From Rhodoferax sp. U2-2l (GTDB lineage Bacteria > Pseudomonadota > Gammaproteobacteria > Burkholderiales > Burkholderiaceae_C), in assembly GCF_020594515.1 (NCBI RefSeq), contig NZ_JAJCTH010000005.1, forward strand, positions 182,908 through 246,907: a stretch of 64,000 bases of DNA. Reading direction: 5' to 3'. Positions within the stretch are counted from its first letter, which is position 1; every line of letters starts with the position of its first letter. The position numbers and the translations under genes were made by a program. Under the pieces are notes generated by a model. The model saw nothing but the letters and a program-made list of their open reading frames with translations. It searched no databases and had not been told where the DNA came from. Of this stretch, positions 38,933 through 49,140 are shown piece after piece.

Positions 38933-40207
38933 TCAGGGGCGCTGCATCTGGCAGGTGGTCGGCAACTCGGCCTCTTTGGCAGCCAGGGTTTTGATGACCC
39001 GAAAGCCATAACCCGAGCCTTCCACGTCGAATTTCACACCCGGCATGCCCTTGCGATCCATCACCCCCACCACCAGCGGCTGCTGAAACTGGTGGTCGCT
39101 GGCCCGCATGCTGCCACTCTGGGCATGAAAAGTGACACTGGCGCGCTCCAGCTTGGCGGCGACGGCTGCTGCTTCGGTGGTACCGGCCGATGCCATCGCC
39201 TGCACCAGCGCCTGCACCATCAGCTGCATGCGCATGTGCACATAGTCGTCTTCGGGCTTGGGAAAACGCTGACGGAAAGACTGGTAAAAAGCTTCGCTTT
39301 GCGGCGTGGTCACGTTGGGCAACCAGTCGGCCACCGCCAACACCTTGCCGATTCCGGCGTCACCCATGGCCATGGGCGCGCCCAGTGCGTTACCGTAAAA
39401 AGTGTAGAAGCGCCCTTCATAGCCCACCTCTTTGGCAGCCTTGACCAGGAGCGTCAGGTCATTGCCCCAGTTGCCGGTGATCACAGCCTGCGCGCCGCTG
39501 GCCTTGATTTTGGTGACGTAGGGCATGAAGTCCTTGACGCGCCCGATGGCATGCAGCTCGTCACCCACGACTTGTATATCGGGCCGCTGCTGCTTCAACT
39601 GGCGCCGCGCCTCGCGCGCCACGGCCTGGCCAAAGCTGTAGTCCTGGCCGATGATGTAGACACTTTTCAGGGCGGTATCGTCCTTGATCACCGACATCAG
39701 CGCGCTCATGCGCATGTCAGCGTGGGCATCAAACCGGAAGTGCCAGAAACTGCATTTCTCGTTGGTCAGAATCGGATCCACCGCCGAGTAATTCAAAAAG
39801 ATCACCCGCTTGGATGGCTCGCGTTCGTTGTGTTTGTTGATCGCATCGATCAGCGCCGCGGCCACGGCCGATGAATTGCCCTGCGTGACCACACGGGCGC
39901 CCTGGTCAATGGCCGCTTTGAGCGCGGTCAAGGCTTCTTCGGTCTGGCCCTTGCTGTCAAACCGGTCCAACTGCAGCGGGCTGCCAACGGTCTTGTCGGC
40001 CAGCTTGACACCGCCGCCCGCGTTGACACGCTCCACCGCCCACAACAAATTGCGGTACACCGCCTCGCCGGTATTGGCGAACGGCCCACTCATGGCTTCG
40101 ATCAGAGCGATCTTGACCGCAGGCTGTGCGGGTTGCGCCAGGGCCAAAACGGGCAGACTTAGCGACAGAACCAGGCTTTTCAAGACCCGTTTGACAACAA
40201 TAAACAT
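38933..40207 (-). CDS. Branched-chain amino-acid-type ABC transporter binding protein
   Basis: 424 residues, LivK-like periplasmic binding protein (type I fold). A signal peptide covers about 1-24 (ending LALAQPAQ). The mature part begins VKIALIEAMSGPFANTGEA, the standard ligand-pocket strand. No permease or ATPase gene adjoins it, so it is an orphan binding protein. Relatives bind amino acids, amides, urea or aromatic acids; the ligand is unknown. Confidence 0.82.
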   Translation of the reverse strand: MFIVVKRVLKSLVLSLSLPVLALAQPAQPAVKIALIEAMSGPFANTGEAVYRNLLWAVERVNAGGGVKLADKTVGSPLQLDRFDSKGQTEEALTALKAAIDQGARVVTQGNSSAVAAALIDAINKHNEREPSKRVIFLNYSAVDPILTNEKCSFWHFRFDAHADMRMSALMSVIKDDTALKSVYIIGQDYSFGQAVAREARRQLKQQRPDIQVVGDELHAIGRVKDFMPYVTKIKASGAQAVITGNWGNDLTLLVKAAKEVGYEGRFYTFYGNALGAPMAMGDAGIGKVLAVADWLPNVTTPQSEAFYQSFRQRFPKPEDDYVHMRMQLMVQALVQAMASAGTTEAAAVAAKLERASVTFHAQSGSMRASDHQFQQPLVVGVMDRKGMPGVKFDVEGSGYGFRVIKTLAAKEAELPTTCQMQRP

Positions 40208-40303
40208 CAGGACATCTCTCTTGAAAAGCTCGCCAGCGCGCCTAGTTGAGGGGCTGGCGGCACGTTCGTTGTGAAGGCCGCGCAGTTTACAAGGAGTTCA
40301 ACC

Positions 40304-40684
40304 ATGTTCTTTACCCCTGTCACCCCCGCTGGCTTTCGTCGCCACCTCTACGCTTCCAGCGCCCGCCCCTCCGCCAGCTTCGCACAACCCGTCAGCAGCA
40401 CCCGCAGCCAGGGCACAGCCACCATCGAGCAGGACGAGCAGTCTTTCACCCTGTCGTTTGATGTGCCCGGCGTGAGCCGCGAGCAACTGGTGGTGGGTAT
40501 TGAGGGCAACGTGGTGCGCCTGTCCAGCGCCGATGGGGCACCGCGCACCTATCACTTTGCCTGCGAGCTGCCGCAAGACATCGACGCCAGTCAAAGTGCC
40601 GCCAAGCTCGAAAACGGGGTGCTCACGCTGAAACTGGCCAAGGTGGTACCGGTCAGCCGGGTGACGGAACTGGTGATTCACTGA
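40304..40684 (+). CDS. Small heat-shock protein, Hsp20 family
   Basis: 126 residues with an alpha-crystallin domain from about 45: DEQSFTLSFDVPGVSREQLVV, then ENGVLTLKLAK near the C-terminus, the usual family endings. AAGGAG precedes ATG 40304. It lacks a clear I-X-I tail, ending shortly after the domain, so its oligomer may be small. Isolated gene convergent with tsaD. Confidence 0.82.
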   Translation: MFFTPVTPAGFRRHLYASSARPSASFAQPVSSTRSQGTATIEQDEQSFTLSFDVPGVSREQLVVGIEGNVVRLSSADGAPRTYHFACELPQDIDASQSAAKLENGVLTLKLAKVVPVSRVTELVIH

Positions 40685-40696
40685 CACCTTGCTCGC

Positions 40697-40733
40697 GCCC
40701 TGCTGGCTGCAGCACATCAGCGGCCAGCAGGGC
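40697..40733 (+). terminator. Hairpin after the Hsp20 gene
   Basis: Perfect 11-bp inverted repeat GCCCTGCTGGC / GCCAGCAGGGC with a 15-base loop, 12 bases past the Hsp20 stop. No T-run, so efficiency is uncertain. The remaining 206 bases to tsaD hold no gene or motif I recognise. Confidence 0.5.
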
Positions 40734-40939
40734 AGACACGGCATAAGTCTTTGAAAGGGCATCGCAGCAAAAACACCTTGAAGCAACAAAGAAGGCGGCT
40801 TCATCGCTGTCGCGCCAAGTGGCGACCGGGCATCCCTGGATACGCAATCACCACCGCACAAAGCGACCCCGCCCTTTCGCGTCAAAGATAACGACTTACC
40901 TTGGTTTGTCAGGCCTGAAAGCCGATTGGATCGTTCCTT

Positions 40940-42010
40940 TCAAACCACAATGGCATCCAGCGGCCAGCGCGGTTTGACGTCAAACGCGTAGTTTTTCGTG
41001 GCCACCTGCTGGCCCGACTGGAGCCGCATCGCCGCTGCCATGGCGATCATGGCGCCGTTGTCGGTGCACAAATGCAGTTCGGGGTAATGCACCCGGATGG
41101 CGAGTCGGGCACACGCGGCGTTGAGTTGCTCGCGCAGCGCACGGTTGGCACCGACACCGCCTGCCACCACCAGGCGCTTCAGGCCCGTTTGCTTCAACGC
41201 GGTAAGTGACTTTTTCACCAGCACCTCCACAATCGCCGCCTGGGTGGACGCTGCCAGATCCGCCAGCACGCCTCTTGGCAAGTCCGCCGCGGTGCAACCG
41301 TTGGCCTGGGCACATTTGCCGGCCTGCACCATCACCGCCGTCTTCAGCCCGGCAAACGAAAAATCCAGATCACCGCTGTGCAGCAGCGGGCGCGGCAGCT
41401 TGTAGGCCTTGGGGTCGCCCGACTCGGCCAGCTTGGACAGCGCCTGCCCGCCCGGGTAAGCCAGGCCCAGCAGCTTGGCGGATTTATCAAACGCCTCACC
41501 CGCCGCATCGTCAATGGTTTCACCCAGAATCTGGTAGCGCCCCACCCCGTCGACCCGCATCAGCTGGGTGTGGCCACCCGACACCAGCAGCGCCACAAAT
41601 GGAAACTCGGGTGCATCCAGGCTCAAAAACGGCGACAGCAAATGCCCTTCCAGATGGTGCACGCCCAGCACCGGTTTATCCAGCGCCGCGCCCAAGGCAC
41701 AGGCCACACCCGCCCCCACCAGCAACGCACCCGCTAGGCCCGGACCGCGGGTGAAGGCCACCACATCGACATCGGCCAGGGTTCGGCCAGCCTCAGCCAG
41801 CACCTGGTCGGTCAAGGGCAACACGCGGCGAATGTGGTCGCGGCTGGCCAGCTCAGGCACCACCCCACCATAGGCCTGGTGCATCTCGATCTGACTGAAC
41901 AAGGCATGCGCCCGCAGTACCGGCAGCCCCTGCGCGGGCATGTCGACCAGCGCCACGCCGGTTTCATCACACGAGGACTCAATCCCCAGTACACAAACAT
42001 TTTTCAACAT
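40940..42010 (-). CDS. tsaD: tRNA N6-adenosine threonylcarbamoyltransferase TsaD
   Basis: 356 residues; transfers threonylcarbamoyl to A37 of ANN-decoding tRNAs. The ASKHA fold is evident: [13 protein letters not shown], the metal motif with His119 and His123 (HLEGH), [22 protein letters not shown] and the C-terminal CTDNGAMIA. The partners TsaB, TsaC and TsaE are not in the window. Confidence 0.96.
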   Translation of the reverse strand: MLKNVCVLGIESSCDETGVALVDMPAQGLPVLRAHALFSQIEMHQAYGGVVPELASRDHIRRVLPLTDQVLAEAGRTLADVDVVAFTRGPGLAGALLVGAGVACALGAALDKPVLGVHHLEGHLLSPFLSLDAPEFPFVALLVSGGHTQLMRVDGVGRYQILGETIDDAAGEAFDKSAKLLGLAYPGGQALSKLAESGDPKAYKLPRPLLHSGDLDFSFAGLKTAVMVQAGKCAQANGCTAADLPRGVLADLAASTQAAIVEVLVKKSLTALKQTGLKRLVVAGGVGANRALREQLNAACARLAIRVHYPELHLCTDNGAMIAMAAAMRLQSGQQVATKNYAFDVKPRWPLDAIVV

Positions 42011-42045
42011 AAGAAACGAGTTTAGGCGATACCCCCTGAGCCACC

Positions 42046-42672
42046 TCAGACACCAGGATGCAAACCCAGCCCCGCCAATTGCGCCCGGATGGCGCTTTGC
42101 GACACGGCCACCAGGTCAAACGCCTGCGGCGACAACATCCAGGAGTGGATCAGGCCCACCATCAGCGCATGCAGGCCATGGGCCGCCATGTCCGGACTCA
42201 CCGGCAGGTCGATACCCCGGTGCGTCGCCGCCTCTTGCAGGCTGCGGGTGACTTCGCGCGTGCCGTCGGCATAACACTGGACATGCCTGGCCTTGATGCC
42301 CACCAGTTCGTCCACGTATTCGACTTTCATGAGGGCAATTTCAAACACCGCGCGGGTGGCGTCGTTGCTGACGATGTCGCGCATGGTCTGCAGCAGGGCG
42401 TGCTCCAGCTCAAACAACGGGTCCTGGGCCGGGTCGTGGCCAATGTGCTGCATGGCCTGCTCCATCGGCAAAATGGCATCGTCCATCATGGCGTTGAACA
42501 AATCGGCCTTGTTCTTGAAATGCCAGTAAATGGCGCCACGGGTGGTCCCTGCGGCGGCAGCAATGTCTTGCAATGAGGTGCGTGAAACCCCTTTTTCAGC
42601 GAACACCCGCACCGCCGCCGCCAGCAACTGTTGGCGGGTGGCCTGCGCGTCTTCTTTGGTTCTTCTCACCAT
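42046..42672 (-). CDS. acrR: TetR-family efflux repressor, AcrR type
   Basis: 208 residues. The N-terminal helix-turn-helix ([20 protein letters not shown]) is AcrR/TtgR-like, the rest is a ligand-binding domain. It diverges from acrAB-oprM across 123 bases that contain a palindrome like the E. coli AcrR operator, which indicates repression of the pump and of itself. Confidence 0.87.
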   Translation of the reverse strand: MVRRTKEDAQATRQQLLAAAVRVFAEKGVSRTSLQDIAAAAGTTRGAIYWHFKNKADLFNAMMDDAILPMEQAMQHIGHDPAQDPLFELEHALLQTMRDIVSNDATRAVFEIALMKVEYVDELVGIKARHVQCYADGTREVTRSLQEAATHRGIDLPVSPDMAAHGLHALMVGLIHSWMLSPQAFDLVAVSQSAIRAQLAGLGLHPGV

Positions 42673-42697
42673 CCAGGACCTTTCAAAGGGCTATCAG

Positions 42698-42721
42698 TAT
42701 ACATTCGTGATTGTATGTATA
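42698..42721. promoter_or_regulatory. AcrR-like operator
   Basis: Inverted repeat TATACAT-N10-ATGTATA between acrR and acrA. Its central TTCGTGATTGT closely resembles the E. coli AcrR site, where CATTTGTGAATG is the core. The position 26 bases before the acrR start and 75 before acrA suits repression of both genes. Confidence 0.6.
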
Positions 42722-42795
42722 ATTTTGGAAAAATCAAATCACCCGCGCGGCTGCCGTACCTTGACAGCGCGTTTCATTTTTATGGAAGTCTCATC

Positions 42796-44103
42796 ATGAC
42801 TCACACCTCAGCCGCGTCTGACTGCTCGTTGCCCGTGCGGCGCCCTTTCACCCGATCCATGTTCCTGCCCTCGGCCTTGGCGGTCAGCGTCGCGCTGGCA
42901 CTCGCCGCGTGTGGTGGCAAAAGCACCGACGCTGGCGCCGCTGGCGGGCCCGGCGGTGGGATGCCCTTGGCTGAAGTGGGTGTGCTCACCGTCACGCCGG
43001 GCAATGTGGGTCTGATCACCGAGTTGCCGGGTCGCCTGGAAGCCTCCCGGGTGGCGCAGGTACGGGCGCGCGCCGCAGGCATTCTGCAAAAACGGCTGTT
43101 CACCGAAGGCAGTGACGTGCGCGCGGGCCAGGCCCTGTTTCAGGTGGATGCCAGCCCCTATGAGGCGGCACTGGCCAGCGCCAGCGCCAGCGTCGCCAAG
43201 GCCGAGGCCAATGTGATGCAAGCCAGCGCCCAGGCCGAGCGTTACAAACCGCTGGCGGAGGCCAAGGCCATCAGCCAGCAGGAATTCATCAACGCACAAG
43301 CGGCACACAAACAGGCCGAGGCTGACCTGGCGGTGGCCCGCGCCGCCGTGCAGACAGCCCGCATCAATGTCGGTTACGCCAACATCACCGCACCGATTGC
43401 CGGGCGTATTGGCCGTGCGTTGGTGACCGAAGGTGCTTTGGTTGGTCAAGGTGAGGCCACCCAGCTGGCGGTCATCCAGCAGATCAACCCGGTGTACGTC
43501 AATTTCACCCAGTCGGCCGCAGAAGTGATGCGGCTGCGTCAGGCGTTGGAAAGCGGCCAGTTCAAGCGCGCGGGCAACCAGGGCGCCAGTGTGCGCGTGG
43601 TGCTGGAAGACGGCAGCGAGTACCCCCAGGCCGGCAAGTTGCTGTTTTCTGACCTGACGGTGGACAGCACCAGCGGCCAGATCACCCTGCGCGCCGAGGT
43701 ACCCAACCCAACCGGCGCCCTGCTACCCGGCCTGTTTGTGCGTGTGCGCCTCGAACAGGCCCAGGCCAGCAACGCCATTCTGTTGCCGCAACAAGCCGTG
43801 ACCCGCTCACCACAAGGCGACACGGTGATGGTGGTGGGCGCCGACGGTAAAGCAACGCCGCGTCCGATCCAGGTCGGTGGCCAGCAAAACGGCCAATGGG
43901 TGGTGATGAGCGGTCTGCAGGCGGGTGAACAGGTGATGGTGGACGGGTTCCAGAAGCTGCGCGGCGGCCCGGTCAAGCCCGTGCCATGGCAGTCCGGGGC
44001 GCCTGCGGCGTCCGGCCACGGGGCCAGTCAGCCTGCAGGAAATGCCGCACCGGCAGATCCAGCGGCCAAACCGGCCAGTGCGTCAGCCAGCGCTGCGCAA
44101 TAA
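42796..44103 (+). CDS. acrA: RND efflux periplasmic adaptor
   Basis: 435-residue lipoprotein with a lipobox at Cys39 (LALAACG). It has a barrel-sandwich hybrid split around a long coiled-coil hairpin (about 130-195), where EVGVLTVTPG and IAGRIGRALVTEGALVGQG mark the lipoyl halves, and a Gly/Ala-rich tail of about 35 residues. It bridges AcrB and the outer-membrane channel. The start at 42796 is chosen because upstream residues overlap acrR and the operator. Confidence 0.92.
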   Translation: MTHTSAASDCSLPVRRPFTRSMFLPSALAVSVALALAACGGKSTDAGAAGGPGGGMPLAEVGVLTVTPGNVGLITELPGRLEASRVAQVRARAAGILQKRLFTEGSDVRAGQALFQVDASPYEAALASASASVAKAEANVMQASAQAERYKPLAEAKAISQQEFINAQAAHKQAEADLAVARAAVQTARINVGYANITAPIAGRIGRALVTEGALVGQGEATQLAVIQQINPVYVNFTQSAAEVMRLRQALESGQFKRAGNQGASVRVVLEDGSEYPQAGKLLFSDLTVDSTSGQITLRAEVPNPTGALLPGLFVRVRLEQAQASNAILLPQQAVTRSPQGDTVMVVGADGKATPRPIQVGGQQNGQWVVMSGLQAGEQVMVDGFQKLRGGPVKPVPWQSGAPAASGHGASQPAGNAAPADPAAKPASASASAAQ

Positions 44104-44115
44104 GGAGCGCCCAGC

Positions 44116-47100
44116 ATGGCTAAATTTTTCATTGACCGCCCGATCTTTGCTTGGGTGATTGCCCTGTTCATCATGGTGATGGGCGTGGTATCCATCACCC
44201 AGTTGCCGATTGCCCAATACCCGCCGGTGGCTCCACCGTCGATCATCGTCTCGGCCACCTACCCGGGGGCCTCGGCGCAAACGCTCGAGGACAGCGTGCT
44301 GTCCATCGTCGAACAGGAGATGAACGGCTCGCCCGGCCTGATCTACATGGAGTCTACCGCGCAGGCCAATGGCACGGGCACCATCACGCTGAGTTTTCAG
44401 CCGGGCACCGACCCCGATCTGGCTCAGGTCGACGTGCAAAACCGTCTCTCTCGCGCCACGCCACGGCTGCCGTCGGCCGTGACCCAGCAGGGTGTGCGGG
44501 TGGACAAGTCGCGCAACAACTTTTTGCTGTTCGCCATTCTGTCCAGCGAGGACCCGGCGCTGGACCCGGTGGCGCTGGGCGACTACGCCTCGCGCTCCAT
44601 CGTGCCTGAGTTGCAACGCCTGCCCGGCGTTGGCCAGGCCCAACTGTTCGGGACCGAGCGCGCCATGCGCGTCTGGGTTGATCCGGCCAAGCTGGTGAGC
44701 TTCAACCTGTCTGCTGCCGAGGTGAATGCCGCCATCCGCGCGCAAAATGCCCAGGTCTCTGCCGGTGAAATCGGCAGCCTGCCCAATGTGGCCGGACAAG
44801 GCATTTCCGCCACGGTGGTGGTCAACGGCCAGCTGAGCAGCGTGGCGCAGTTTGGCAACGTGGTGCTGCGCGCCAACACCGATGGCTCCACCGTGCGGCT
44901 CAAAGATGTGGCGCGCATCGAACTCGGCGCCCAGTCGTATGCCACCTCAGCCCGCCTGAACGGCAAGCCCTCCACCGGTATTGGCGTGCAGTTGTCGCCC
45001 AGCGGCAACGCGCTGGCCACAGCCAAAGCGGTGCGGGCCCGCATGCATGAGCTGGAAAATTTCTTTCCCAAGGGGATGACCTGGTCCATTCCCTACGACA
45101 GCTCGGTTTTCATTGAAACCTCCCTGAGCCAAGTGGCCGAGACGCTGGTGGAAGCCATCGTGCTGGTGTTTCTGGTGATGTTCCTGTTCTTGCAGGACTG
45201 GCGCTACACGCTGATTCCGACGCTGGTGGTGCCGGTGGCGCTCTTGGGCACCTTTGCCACGCTGCTGGCCATGGGGTTTTCCATCAACGTGCTGACCATG
45301 TTTGCCATGGTGCTGGTGATCGGCATCGTGGTGGACGATGCCATTGTGGTGGTCGAAAACGTCGAGCGCATCATGAGCGAGGAAGGGCTGCCGCCGCTGC
45401 AAGCCACCCGCAAGGCCATGGGCCAGATCTCCGGGGCCATCATCGGCGTGACCGTGGTGCTGATCTCGGTGTTTGTGCCGCTGGCGTTTTTCAGCGGCTC
45501 GATTGGCAACATTTACCGCCAGTTCTCGGCGGTGATGGGGGTGTCGATTGCGTTCTCGGCGTTTCTGGCGCTGTCCCTCACACCGGCCTTGTGCGCCACC
45601 CTGCTCAAGCCGGTGGAAGCCGGGCACCACCACGCCAAAACCGGCTTCTTTGGCTGGTTCAACCGGGGTTTTGCCAGCACCGCCAAGGGTTACGAGCGTG
45701 GCGTGGCCAAGCTGCTGCCGCGTGCCGCACGGTATCTGGCGATCTACCTGGCCATCGTGGCGGGTGCCGCTTGGATGTACCAGCGCCTGCCCACCTCGTT
45801 CCTGCCCAATGAAGACCAGGGCAGCATGCTGGTCAACGTCCAACTGCCCCCTGGCGCCACCCAAGAGCGCACGCTGGAGGTGATGAAGCAGGTGGAAGGT
45901 TTCATCCTGAGCCAGCCCGAAGTGAAAAGCATGGTCGGCGTGCTGGGCTTCAGCTTCTCAGGTCAGGGCCAGAACGCTGCGCTGGCGTTTGTGACCCTCA
46001 AGGACTGGGCTGAACGCGAAGGGCCGGGCAGTTCTGCCGAGGCACTGGCCGGGCGCGCTTTTGGTGCCCTGTCGGGCATCCGCGATGCGTTCATCTTCCC
46101 CTTGAGCCCGCCGCCCATTCCTGAACTGGGCGCCTCCAGTGGTTTCAGCTTCCGACTGCAGGACCGTGCCGGTTTGGGCCACGACGCGCTCTTGGCAGCA
46201 CGCAACCAGCTGCTGGGCATGGCGGCCCAAAGCAAGGTGATCACCCAGGTGCGCCCTGACGGTCTGGAAGACGCGCCACAGCTGCAGGTGGACATTGACC
46301 GCGACAAAGCCAACGCGCTGGGCGTCAGTTTTGATGCCATCAACAGCCTGATCTCCACGACGCTGGGATCGGCCTACATCAACGACTTCCCCAACGCCGG
46401 GCGCCTGCAGCGGGTGGTGGTGCAGGCCGATGCGCCAGCACGCATGCAACCCGACGACTTGCTGAGACTCAACGTGGCCAACAACAAGGGCCAGATGGTG
46501 CCGCTGTCAGCCTTCGCCACCACCCGCTGGGTGACCGGCGCCATGCAGACCGTGCGTTACAACGGCTATCCGGCCATGCGCCTGAGCGGCAGCGCCGCCC
46601 CAGGCTTCAGCACCGGTGCGGCCATGGCCGAGATGGAACAGCTGGCCGCCAAACTGCCGCAGGGCTTTGGTTATGAGTGGACAGGCACCTCGCGCGAAGA
46701 AAAACTGGCCGGCTCGCAAGCCATGATCCTCTACGGCTTTGCGATCTTGGCGGTGTTTTTGTGTCTGGCCGCGTTGTACGAGAGCTGGAGCATCCCGATG
46801 GCGGTGATTCTGGTGGTGCCGCTGGGCGTGCTGGGGGTGATCGTGGCGACGCTGCTGCGCAATTATTCGAATGACGTGTACTTTCAGGTCGGGCTGATCA
46901 CCATCATCGGGCTATCTGCCAAAAACGCGATCCTGATCATCGAATTTGCCAAAGACCTGCAGGCCCAGGGCAAGACCGCGGTGGCCGCCGCGCTGGAAGC
47001 GGCGCACCTGCGGTTTCGGCCGATCATCATGACCTCCATGGCGTTCACCTTGGGTGTGCTGCCCTTGGCCCTGTCCTCTGGTGCGGGTTCGGCCAGCCAG

Positions 47101-47271
47101 CGCGCGATTGGCACCGGGGTGATTGGTGGCATCCTGACCGGCACCGCGTTGGCAGTGGTGTTTGTGCCGATCTTTTTTGTGGTGGTGCGCGGCTTGTTCA
47201 AGGACAGCGAGCGCCAGCAGCAAGTGCATGCCGAACAGGCAGCACACATGGGAGTGCATTCGCATGAATAA
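44116..47271 (+). CDS. acrB: RND multidrug efflux pump, HAE1 family
   Basis: 1051-residue inner-membrane proton/drug antiporter, a homotrimer with 12 spans and two large periplasmic loops. MAKFFIDRPIFAWVIALF is the typical start, GIVVDDAIVVVENVER carries the adjacent Asp pair of the proton relay, and GLSAKNAILIIEFAKD the Lys partner. It follows acrA by 12 bases and overlaps the channel gene by 8. Confidence 0.95.
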   Translation: MAKFFIDRPIFAWVIALFIMVMGVVSITQLPIAQYPPVAPPSIIVSATYPGASAQTLEDSVLSIVEQEMNGSPGLIYMESTAQANGTGTITLSFQPGTDPDLAQVDVQNRLSRATPRLPSAVTQQGVRVDKSRNNFLLFAILSSEDPALDPVALGDYASRSIVPELQRLPGVGQAQLFGTERAMRVWVDPAKLVSFNLSAAEVNAAIRAQNAQVSAGEIGSLPNVAGQGISATVVVNGQLSSVAQFGNVVLRANTDGSTVRLKDVARIELGAQSYATSARLNGKPSTGIGVQLSPSGNALATAKAVRARMHELENFFPKGMTWSIPYDSSVFIETSLSQVAETLVEAIVLVFLVMFLFLQDWRYTLIPTLVVPVALLGTFATLLAMGFSINVLTMFAMVLVIGIVVDDAIVVVENVERIMSEEGLPPLQATRKAMGQISGAIIGVTVVLISVFVPLAFFSGSIGNIYRQFSAVMGVSIAFSAFLALSLTPALCATLLKPVEAGHHHAKTGFFGWFNRGFASTAKGYERGVAKLLPRAARYLAIYLAIVAGAAWMYQRLPTSFLPNEDQGSMLVNVQLPPGATQERTLEVMKQVEGFILSQPEVKSMVGVLGFSFSGQGQNAALAFVTLKDWAEREGPGSSAEALAGRAFGALSGIRDAFIFPLSPPPIPELGASSGFSFRLQDRAGLGHDALLAARNQLLGMAAQSKVITQVRPDGLEDAPQLQVDIDRDKANALGVSFDAINSLISTTLGSAYINDFPNAGRLQRVVVQADAPARMQPDDLLRLNVANNKGQMVPLSAFATTRWVTGAMQTVRYNGYPAMRLSGSAAPGFSTGAAMAEMEQLAAKLPQGFGYEWTGTSREEKLAGSQAMILYGFAILAVFLCLAALYESWSIPMAVILVVPLGVLGVIVATLLRNYSNDVYFQVGLITIIGLSAKNAILIIEFAKDLQAQGKTAVAAALEAAHLRFRPIIMTSMAFTLGVLPLALSSGAGSASQRAIGTGVIGGILTGTALAVVFVPIFFVVVRGLFKDSERQQQVHAEQAAHMGVHSHE

Positions 47272-48688
47272 GTTATCCGTTTTGACCCTGGCCTGTGCGG
47301 GTGCCCTGTCGGCCTGTTCGCTGATACCCACTTACGAGCGCCCTGCCGCGCCCATCGCCACCCAGTGGCCGGATCGGGTCGCTGTGGATCGCGCGGATCC
47401 ATCTGGCGTGCAGCCCGCCTGGAACAAGGACTGGCAGGCGTTTTATGCCAATGCCACGGTGCAGGAGCTGATCAGCATCGCGTTGAGCAACAACCGCGAC
47501 CTGCGCGTCTCGGTGCTCAACATCGAACAGGCGCGGGCCCAGTTGGGCTTGCGGCGTGCTGATCAGTTGCCGTCGGTCAATGCCGGGCTGACCGGTTCGC
47601 GCGCGCCTGCCAGCGATGGCGGCATCAGCAGCTCTTACACCGGCGGGTTGATTTTCACCGCCTACGAGCTGGACTTTTTTGGCCGGGTGGCCAGCCTCAA
47701 AGAGCAGGCGCTGGCGCAGTATTTGTCCACCTTTGAAGCCAGCCAAACCGCCCGCATCAGCCTCATGTCTGCCGTGGCGCAAGGCTGGCTGACGCTGCTG
47801 GCCGACGAGGAATTACTGCGCACCTCACGCCAGACGCTGGCCAGCCGCGAGGAGTCGCTCAAACTGGTGAACCTGAAACAGCGTCACGGCGCGGCCTCGG
47901 ACCTGGAGTGGCGTCTGGCGCAATCCCTGCTGGAGAGCGCCCGCGTCACCCTGGCGCAGCAAACCCAGAAGCGTGCGCTGGACGAAAACGCGCTGACCTT
48001 GCTGCTGGGCCAAAGCCTGCCCGCCTCGGCCCGCGCGCAACTGGCCAGTGGCCAGCTGGAGGCCTTGCAATTCACCCGTTTGCCTGCCGGGTTGCCGTCT
48101 GATTTGTTGACCTACCGGCCCGACATTCGCCAGGCCGAGCAGCTGCTGATCGCCAGCAACGCCAACATCGGTGCGGCACGGGCGGCGTTTTTCCCGCGCA
48201 TCACGCTCACCGCCAGCGCCGGGTCGGCCAGCAATGAACTCTCGGGCCTGTTCAAAGACGGCTCCTGGGGCTGGACGCTGGCACCGCAGCTGATCCTGCC
48301 GATTTTTGACGCCGGACGCAACCAGGCCAATCTGGACGCCGCGCAAACCGGGCGCGAGATTGCCGTGGCGCAGTACGAGAAGGCCATTCAAAGCGCCTTC
48401 CGCGAGGTGGCCGATGGCCTGGCCGGCCAGGTCACGCTGGAGCAGCAGCTGCAAGCCAGCCAGGCACTGCTGACCGCCGAGAGTGAACGCGCCCGCCTGA
48501 CCCAGTTGCGTTTTGACAATGGCGCGGCCAGTCAGCTCGACTGGCTGGATGCGCAACGCTCGCTGTTTTCGGCCCAGCAGGCGCTGGTGCAGACGCGCCT
48601 GGCCTATCTGCAGAATCAGATCGCGCTCTTCAAGAGCCTGGGCGGTGGCCTGCAGGACACCCCCGCGCCGAGTGCCGCCGCCCGGTGA
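47264..48688 (+). CDS. oprM: Outer-membrane efflux channel lipoprotein, OprM/NodT type
   Basis: 474 residues, TolC-like trimeric tunnel. Signal with lipobox Cys18 (LSACSLIP), followed by PAWNKDWQAFYANATVQELISIAL-type repeats. Duplicated helical halves show LLTYRPDIRQAEQ and AARAAFFPRITLTAS. ATG 47264 lies inside the end of acrB with GGAG upstream. It completes the tripartite pump. Confidence 0.93.
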   Translation: MNKLSVLTLACAGALSACSLIPTYERPAAPIATQWPDRVAVDRADPSGVQPAWNKDWQAFYANATVQELISIALSNNRDLRVSVLNIEQARAQLGLRRADQLPSVNAGLTGSRAPASDGGISSSYTGGLIFTAYELDFFGRVASLKEQALAQYLSTFEASQTARISLMSAVAQGWLTLLADEELLRTSRQTLASREESLKLVNLKQRHGAASDLEWRLAQSLLESARVTLAQQTQKRALDENALTLLLGQSLPASARAQLASGQLEALQFTRLPAGLPSDLLTYRPDIRQAEQLLIASNANIGAARAAFFPRITLTASAGSASNELSGLFKDGSWGWTLAPQLILPIFDAGRNQANLDAAQTGREIAVAQYEKAIQSAFREVADGLAGQVTLEQQLQASQALLTAESERARLTQLRFDNGAASQLDWLDAQRSLFSAQQALVQTRLAYLQNQIALFKSLGGGLQDTPAPSAAAR

Positions 48689-48707
48689 CCCGGCCTGCCA
48701 GCGCGGC

Positions 48708-48989
48708 CTACGCCGTGACCTGCACACCCTTCCAGAACGCCACGCGGTCACGCACCGCGTCGGCTTCTGGTTTGGGATCAGCGTAGTACCAGACGGCGTC
48801 GATGTTCATCTCGCCGTTGACCATCAGCGAGTAGTAGCTGGCCTGCCCCTTCCAGGCACAACTCGTTTTGTGGTTGCTAAAACGCACCAGGTCGCGGTTG
48901 AGGGCACTCGCCGGGAAATAGTGGTTGCCCTCCACCAGCACCGTGTCATCGCTCTCGGCGATGACAGCGCCGTTCCAGATTGCTTTCAT
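48708..48989 (-). CDS. DUF427 domain protein
   Basis: 93 residues. The compact beta-rich DUF427 signature is visible: IWNGAVIAESDDTVLVEGNHYFP, CAWKGQASYYS and AWYYADPKPEA-like VWYYADPKPEA. AAGGAG precedes ATG 48989; the frame is open further upstream but unconserved. It is convergent with oprM. Biochemical function of the family is not known. Confidence 0.85.
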   Translation of the reverse strand: MKAIWNGAVIAESDDTVLVEGNHYFPASALNRDLVRFSNHKTSCAWKGQASYYSLMVNGEMNIDAVWYYADPKPEADAVRDRVAFWKGVQVTA

Positions 48990-49140
48990 GACGGACTCCT
49001 TGTTGATTGACGGCCAGATTGCACCACAGCCGGGCTGCGGCCCATCGGCCCGTGGACATGGGTTTTCGCTTATCCTTGATCCCTCCCCGACCAAGGCGTT
49101 TCAACGCAAGGCAGGGGTCAACCTATTGAAAGGGATCCCC

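Noticed and set aside
40298..40885. 195-codon minus-strand open frame over the Hsp20 gene
   Set aside because: Overlaps the alpha-crystallin coding region in antisense and has no ribosome site or recognised domain.
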